This document shows positions 13,313 through 17,479 of a stretch of DNA of 17,479 bases, piece by piece. Below the pieces are notes generated by a model that was not told the DNA's origin, searched no databases, and worked only from the letters and a program-made list of their open reading frames with translations. The stretch comes from Candidatus Troglogloeales bacterium (lineage in GTDB: Bacteria; Nitrospirota; Nitrospiria; SBBL01; SBBT01), in the NCBI GenBank assembly GCA_005239595.1, contig SBBT01000053.1, positions 1 to 17,479 on the forward strand, given 5' to 3'. Made by a program: the position numbers and the translations under genes. The number at the start of each line of letters is the position of its first letter. Position 1 is the stretch's first letter.

Positions 13313-15946
13313 TTACTGGCCGCAACACTTTTTGTATTTCTTGCCGCTTCCGCAAATACAGGGATCGTTTCTTCCTATTTTCTTCGTTGTACGGTGAACG
13401 GTGCGATCGGTCTCTCCACGATTATACTGCATCGTTTGTCGAAGGGGCAGGGGGGCCTCTTTGACCACCTGCACCCGAAAAAGATGATCAACCGTATCTC
13501 GCTTGATACGGTTGATCATGGAGGAAAACATCTCAAAACCCTCTTTTTTATACTCGCTTAAAGGCTCCTTCTGGCCGTACCCGCGCAAACCGATTCCCTC
13601 TTTCAAATAGTCCATTGCGAGGAGGTGATCCTTCCAATGGCTATCGATCATCCAGAGAAAACACTGTTTTTCCAACAAGCGCATCGACGCCACACCCAGA
13701 TCCGTCCGCTTTTTCTCATAAGCGTCATACACCTGCTGGGCAACCGCTTCTTTCAGGGCATCGATTCCGACGGAGGGGATGTTAAGCCCTTCTTTTGAAA
13801 TCGCCACGTTAAAACGGGAGGAGAGGGTATCAACCAAGCCATCGGCATCCCACTCCTCGGCATAGGCCTTTTCAGGACAATAGGCTAAAACCACCTCTTC
13901 GATTTGATCTCCGATGAGCTCACGGATCGTCTCTGTGATATCTTCCTCCGAAAGGATTTCCCGTCGTCGCCCATAAATGACGGTTCTCTGCTTGTTCATC
14001 ACATCATCATATTCCAAAAGTTGCTTTCGAATATCGAAGTTATGCCCTTCCACGCGTTTTTGGGCGTTCTCAATCGCCCGCGTCACAATCCGGTGTTCAA
14101 TCGGAATCCCCTCCTCCATCCCAAGCCGCGCCATAAGGTTTGATATCTTCTCCGACCCAAAAATGCGGAGGAGGTCATCCTCGAGAGAGAGGTAGAAACG
14201 GGAAGAGCCCGGATCTCCCTGCCGGCCGGAACGGCCGCGAAGCTGGTTATCCACCCGTCGAGATTCATGTCGTTCCGTCCCGATAATGTGAAGCCCCCCC
14301 AGCGAAATCACCGCGGCTTTCTCCGCTTCACACGCCGCCCTGGTTTTCTCCTTTGCCTCCGTAAGCGCCTCGGCTTCAAGATCAGGATGCTGGGCCTGAT
14401 ACTGCCTAAACAGGAAATCGGGATTCCCTCCCAGAAGAATATCGGTACCGCGGCCCGCCATGTTGGTGGCAATCGTCACCGCCCCCTTGCGACCGGCCTG
14501 GGCAATAATCTCCGCCTCTTTTTCATGGTGCTTGGCGTTTAACACCGAATGGGAAATCCCGTTTCGCCTAAGCAGGTCCGAAATCCGCTCCGACGTCTCG
14601 ATGGAAATTGTTCCGACCAATGTGGGACGGCCCGCCTTGTACAATTCCGTAATTTCCTGAACAATCGCATCAAGCTTTTCTCGTTCCGTTCTGTAAATCA
14701 CATCGGCATAGTCTGTCCGACGCATCGTTCGATTCGGCGGAATAACCATCACCTCGAGACCGTAAATCTTCGAGAATTCAGTCGCCTCCGTATCGGCCGT
14801 GCCGGTCATGCCGGAGAGTTTCTTATAAAGCCTGAAATAGTTTTGGAAGGTGATGGAGGCGAGCGTCTGATTTTCGTTTGCAATCTTTACCCCTTCTTTT
14901 GCCTCCACCGCCTGATGAAGACCGTCGCTCCAGCGGCGTCCCGGCATCATCCGGCCGGTAAATTCATCGACGATGACCACTTCCCCGTCTTTTACCACAT
15001 AGTCGACATCCCGCTTGAAAAGGGCATGGGCCTTCAACGCCTGTAACACATGGTGGACGATCGTCATGTTAGCCAGGTCATAAAGGTTGTCCACTGAAAG
15101 AAGCCGCTCAACCTTGATATTTCCCTCCTCCGTCAGAACCACCGTTTTTGTCTTCTCTTCCACGGTATAATCCGCATCCTTTTTTAAGGAAGGGATAATC
15201 CGATTAACCCGGTAGTAAAGTTCCGTCGACTCCTCCGCAGGCCCGGAGATAATCAAGGGCGTCCTCGCCTCATCAATCAAAATACTATCGACTTCGTCCA
15301 CAATCGCATAATAGAGTTCCCGTTGAACAAAACTTTTGTGGTCGAATTTCATATTGTCGCGCAGATAGTCGAAACCAAATTCGTTGTTGGTCCCATAGGT
15401 CACATCCGAACCATACGCGACCTGCCGCTCTCGATCAGCAGCATCGTGCTGGATTAATCCAACGGTCAAACCTAAAAACCGATAAATCTCGCCCATCCAT
15501 TGGGAATCCCGTTTTGCAAGATAATCGTTCACCGTCACCACGTGAACCCCGCGCCCGACCAGTGCATTGAGATAGACGGGGAGCGTCGCCACCAACGTCT
15601 TTCCTTCGCCCGTTTTCATCTCCGCGATCTTTCCTTCATGCAGGGCAACTCCTCCCAAAATCTGGACATCAAAATGCCGCATGCCGAGAACCCGTTTGGA
15701 CGCTTCGCGCACCACGGCATAGGCCTCCGGAAGAATCGCCAAAAGCCTCGCAGACAATTCGGAATCGGTCGGCGCTCCATCCGTAAGGCGTTTTCTAAAT
15801 AGATCGGTCTTTTCGCGCAGCATGACGTCTGAAAGGAGCGACAGCGACTGCTCAAATTCATTCACCCGCAGCACAAGAGGCCCCAGCCGCTTGAGCTCCC
15901 GCTCGTTCCTGCTGCCGATCATTTTTCTTAGTAAACTCCCAAGCAT
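13313..15946 (-). CDS. secA: Preprotein translocase ATPase SecA
   Basis: SecA drives unfolded preproteins through SecYEG by ATP hydrolysis. All landmarks are present in 877 residues: Walker A MKTGEGKT (110-117), VNDYLAKRD, Walker B VDEVDSILIDEART (216-229), SGMTGTADTE, GTISIETSE, ATNMAGRGTDILLGGNP and RRVDNQLRGRSGRQGDPGSS. At the end is a SEC-C zinc motif (CICGSGKKYKKCC, 863-875) that contacts SecB or ribosomes. Length is normal. The start context is weak: only GGGA before the ATG, inside a small stem (CCCAA/TTGGG, 15953-15965). It follows the csp terminator and converges on the M1-like/Omp85 gene with a 13-base gap and no terminator. An unusual hairpin lies in its 3' coding part. Confidence 0.98.
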   Translation of the reverse strand: MLGSLLRKMIGSRNERELKRLGPLVLRVNEFEQSLSLLSDVMLREKTDLFRKRLTDGAPTDSELSARLLAILPEAYAVVREASKRVLGMRHFDVQILGGVALHEGKIAEMKTGEGKTLVATLPVYLNALVGRGVHVVTVNDYLAKRDSQWMGEIYRFLGLTVGLIQHDAADRERQVAYGSDVTYGTNNEFGFDYLRDNMKFDHKSFVQRELYYAIVDEVDSILIDEARTPLIISGPAEESTELYYRVNRIIPSLKKDADYTVEEKTKTVVLTEEGNIKVERLLSVDNLYDLANMTIVHHVLQALKAHALFKRDVDYVVKDGEVVIVDEFTGRMMPGRRWSDGLHQAVEAKEGVKIANENQTLASITFQNYFRLYKKLSGMTGTADTEATEFSKIYGLEVMVIPPNRTMRRTDYADVIYRTEREKLDAIVQEITELYKAGRPTLVGTISIETSERISDLLRRNGISHSVLNAKHHEKEAEIIAQAGRKGAVTIATNMAGRGTDILLGGNPDFLFRQYQAQHPDLEAEALTEAKEKTRAACEAEKAAVISLGGLHIIGTERHESRRVDNQLRGRSGRQGDPGSSRFYLSLEDDLLRIFGSEKISNLMARLGMEEGIPIEHRIVTRAIENAQKRVEGHNFDIRKQLLEYDDVMNKQRTVIYGRRREILSEEDITETIRELIGDQIEEVVLAYCPEKAYAEEWDADGLVDTLSSRFNVAISKEGLNIPSVGIDALKEAVAQQVYDAYEKKRTDLGVASMRLLEKQCFLWMIDSHWKDHLLAMDYLKEGIGLRGYGQKEPLSEYKKEGFEMFSSMINRIKRDTVDHLFRVQVVKEAPLPLRQTMQYNRGETDRTVHRTTKKIGRNDPCICGSGKKYKKCCGQ
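13478..13519 (-). repeat. Perfect 15-bp inverted repeat with U-tract inside secA
   Basis: ATGATCAACCGTATC (13484-13498) and GATACGGTTGATCAT (13505-13519) form a perfect 15-bp stem with a 6-base loop. On the secA mRNA strand it is followed by CTTTTT (A run 13478-13482 on the plus strand). The bases encode residues from about 810 (MINRIKRDTVDHL). The shape is that of an intrinsic terminator, though the stem is only moderately GC-rich. It lies about 165 bases before the secA stop codon. Confidence 0.8.
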
Positions 15947-15990
15947 GGAATTCCCAAAGGTTGGGTGGAGTTATATCACGTTATACGATA

Positions 15991-16011
15991 GGGCTTTGAA
16001 AAGAAAAGCCC
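15991..16011 (-). other. Alternative hairpin overlapping the csp terminator in the secA leader
   Basis: GGGCTTT (15991-15997) pairs with AAAGCCC (16005-16011), with a 7-base loop. The 16005-16011 arm is also part of the csp terminator stem (16003-16013), so the two hairpins exclude each other. It lies 45 bases upstream of the secA ATG. TATAAC-like -10 elements for secA occur nearby (15965-15990), without a clear -35. Confidence 0.5.
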
Positions 16012-16040
16012 CGACAATATCCCACTTGCCGGGGCTTTTC
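16003..16040 (-). terminator. Intrinsic terminator after the cold-shock gene
   Basis: GAAAAGCCCCG (16003-16013) pairs with CGGGGCTTTTC (16030-16040) in an 11-bp perfect stem with a 16-base loop. On the minus strand the GC-rich part is followed by TTTTCTTTTC, so it ends the csp transcript 48 bases after the stop. It also reads as a weak terminator on the plus strand. Confidence 0.8.
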
Positions 16041-16087
16041 ACCCTGCAGATTCCCTTATATGTAAGACTGGCTAAAGCCTGTACCGA

Positions 16088-16294
16088 TCAAGAGGCTGTC
16101 ATGACGTTCGCCGCCTGGGGGCCCTTTTCGCCTTGAACAATTTCAAACTCTACGGCCTGCCCTTCAGACAATGATCTAAACCCCTCTCCCTTAATCGCAG
16201 AGAAGTGGACAAACACATCCCCGCCTTCTTCCCGTTCAATAAATCCATAACCTTTCTTTTCGTTAAACCACTTCACCTTGCCTTTGACTGACAT
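16088..16294 (-). CDS. Cold-shock domain protein (CspA family)
   Basis: This is a 68-residue single OB-fold protein that binds single-stranded RNA and DNA and acts as an RNA chaperone. It shows the start SVKGKVKWFNEKKGYGFIE with the RNP1-like motif KGYGFI, and VFVHFSAI with RNP2 (VFVHF). The end EGQAVEFEIVQGEKGPQAAN is typical of Csp proteins. I choose the ATG at 16294 because AAGGAG precedes it by 10 bases and it gives the standard Csp N-terminus; a frame extending to a TTG at 16318 would read through the ribosome binding site. It lies between the M23 gene and secA on the same strand, with its own terminator downstream and three inverted repeats upstream. Confidence 0.96.
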   Translation of the reverse strand: MSVKGKVKWFNEKKGYGFIEREEGGDVFVHFSAIKGEGFRSLSEGQAVEFEIVQGEKGPQAANVMTAS

Positions 16295-16322
16295 GGGACG
16301 GACACTCCTTAGCCCCAATTAG

Positions 16323-16399
16323 GTTTTCCAACTGGAAAACTTCTTTGGGTGTTGATAACACAGAGAGAAGAATCTCTCCACTTTACCTAGCTTGGTAAA
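16323..16399 (-). promoter_or_regulatory. Three consecutive inverted repeats upstream of the cold-shock gene
   Basis: The M23-csp gap holds three palindromes in a row: GTTTTCCA-AC-TGGAAAAC (16323-16340), GAGAGA-AGAA-TCTCTC (16363-16378) and TTTACC-TAGCTT-GGTAAA (16382-16399). None carries a clear U-tract. They could be leader hairpins of the csp mRNA, whose relatives often have structured temperature-sensing leaders, or protein-binding sites, or the end of the M23 transcript. I found no firm promoter in the gap. Confidence 0.5.
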
Positions 16400-16415
16400 C
16401 GTACGACTCGTTCAG

Positions 16416-17321
16416 TTATGACGTTTTCCTGAGGATATACTTCATTGGATTAACAGGCACGTTATCGCGATAGACTTCATAATGGAGGTGCGCGCCGGTT
16501 GACATCCCGGTATTCCCTACAAGGGCGAGCTTGTCGCCGCGCTTGACCTTTTGTGACGGGACAACCATGGTCGTTGATAGATGGCCATAATAGGTTTTAA
16601 TACCATAACCATGATCTATCTTGATGATCTTGCCATAACCGCTGTCATATCCTACATAGGTAACAACCCCCGCCGCAGGCGCGACAACCGGCGTTCCATG
16701 GGGCGCCCTAATATCGATTCCATTGTGCATGACAAGCCGACCGGTAAAAGGGGAAATCCGTTTTCCAAAACCGGAGACAACCGAACCGGCGGTTGGCCAA
16801 GCAGAAGGTGTGGCTGCCAAGAGAGACTGCCGTTTTAGAACGGCGTCTACGAGCTCCTCAAAGCTCTCCTCCTGCTGAAGGATTCTTTCGCGAAGCGCGC
16901 CCAAGTCAAATTGGATGGCGGACATCAGCTTGGACCTGGACTCTTCCCTTTCCTCCGGACCGCCCACTCCCAAGACCGCCGTGGTATCCTTACGGACATC
17001 CAGATCGGTCATCACGCGCAGTTTGTGGTCCACCTCGGAGAGCCGGGCCATCTGCTGCTTTAAACCGTCAACCATATGAAGAACACCCCGAATTTGAGTC
17101 TCCTGAAGTTTCGTCTCCTTGCGGAGATTGCGCAATTCCTCCATCCGATCAAGCATCAAAATGTAGTTTACAAAGGAACCGACTGTCGCAAGCGACACAA
17201 CGACCGACAGGCCGATGAGGTACTGACATGTCCTCTTTTTAATCGAAAAACGCCACGGCTCCGACATGCTCCGTGGAAGCACCGGCAGCACAACGATCGA
17301 GTATGAATCGTGATCTTTCAA
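16416..17321 (-). CDS. Membrane-anchored M23 (LytM-type) peptidase with coiled coil
   Basis: This is a 301-residue cell-wall endopeptidase or regulator of such enzymes. A short cytoplasmic N-terminus (YSIVVLPVL, a pattern common in this family) is followed by one membrane helix (about 34-55) and a coiled-coil region (about 56-165). The C-terminal LytM domain has zinc residues His199 and Asp203 in MHNGIDIRAPHGTPV, His247 in YYGHLS, and His278/His280 in GAHLHYEVY. All catalytic positions are kept, so it is probably active in the periplasm. The start is a TTG at 17321 with a poor ribosome binding site. The ATG at residue 19 would lose the conserved N-terminal stretch, so I keep the TTG. The neighbouring csp and secA lie downstream on the same strand. 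Confidence 0.92.
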   Translation of the reverse strand: MKDHDSYSIVVLPVLPRSMSEPWRFSIKKRTCQYLIGLSVVVSLATVGSFVNYILMLDRMEELRNLRKETKLQETQIRGVLHMVDGLKQQMARLSEVDHKLRVMTDLDVRKDTTAVLGVGGPEEREESRSKLMSAIQFDLGALRERILQQEESFEELVDAVLKRQSLLAATPSAWPTAGSVVSGFGKRISPFTGRLVMHNGIDIRAPHGTPVVAPAAGVVTYVGYDSGYGKIIKIDHGYGIKTYYGHLSTTMVVPSQKVKRGDKLALVGNTGMSTGAHLHYEVYRDNVPVNPMKYILRKTS

Positions 17322-17376
17322 CGTCTCTGTTCTCTATAAAATTTTGTTAAATGTTTAAATATAAAAAACAGGGGGA

Positions 17377-17406
17377 GGTGTATCATACGGCCACCCAACT
17401 TGTCAA
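17377..17406 (-). promoter_or_regulatory. Possible sigma-70-type promoter of the M23 peptidase gene
   Basis: On the minus strand a perfect -35 TTGACA (17401-17406) is followed after 18 bases by a weak -10 TACACC (17377-17382) preceded by TG-A, an extended -10. The rest of the gap to the window end is AT-rich with runs of T or A (17413-17452), and I see no gene in it. Confidence 0.4.
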
Positions 17407-17479
17407 GCACCCTTTTTATCAGCTTTTTTTATCATACTTTTTGATGTTCGACGCGACTGCTCAATCAACGTATATAAAC

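Noticed and set aside
13520..13560. T6 run near 13547 after the secA hairpin as a plus-strand terminator for the M1-like/Omp85 gene
   Set aside because: The T run is about 25 bases from the stem, and only a weak 4-bp stem lies directly before it.

Overview
The window carries eleven protein-coding genes and no RNA genes, CRISPR arrays or insertion sequences that I can see. The host is a Gram-negative bacterium. Two genes encode outer-membrane beta-barrels, one encodes a lipoprotein with a clear lipobox, and the SecA carries a zinc-binding C-terminus. Base composition looks close to half GC. The gene set (BBP2-type porin next to amt and PII, MidA methyltransferase, M23 peptidase next to secA) would fit Nitrospirota or a delta-proteobacterial relative, but that placement is inference.

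Left part (1-6411, all on the minus strand, transcribed right to left): a nitrogen block with the order porin, ammonium channel amt, PII protein glnK, NhaD/ArsB-type ion transporter, and glnD cut by the window edge. Channel, PII sensor and PII-uridylylating enzyme form one functional unit, and the PII protein keeps the uridylylated Tyr51. Both gaps inside porin-amt-glnK hold strong hairpins without U-tracts, and an intrinsic terminator closes the unit just after glnK. The hairpin before amt repeats the amt Shine-Dalgarno sequence, so it could switch translation.

Middle (6412-10616): a roughly 390-base divergent region, then a plus-strand sigma-54 activator with no sensor domain. It is preceded by a promoter and an intrinsic terminator placed only 10 bases before the start codon, which looks like an attenuator. 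The activator overlaps by four bases, stop to stop, a convergent gene for an unrecognised lipoprotein. Upstream of that lies a MidA-family methyltransferase.

Right part (10729-17479): an unusual plus-strand gene that joins an M1-aminopeptidase-like region with a broken zinc motif to an Omp85/BamA-type outer-membrane barrel. Convergent with it are secA, a cold-shock protein gene and an M23 (LytM) peptidase gene, all on the minus strand. The secA coding sequence contains a perfect 15-bp hairpin followed by a U-tract, which resembles an intragenic terminator.

The best candidates for new biology are the M1-like/Omp85 fusion protein and three RNA-level structures: the amt leader, the activator leader and the secA internal hairpin. 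No complete new multi-gene system is evident.
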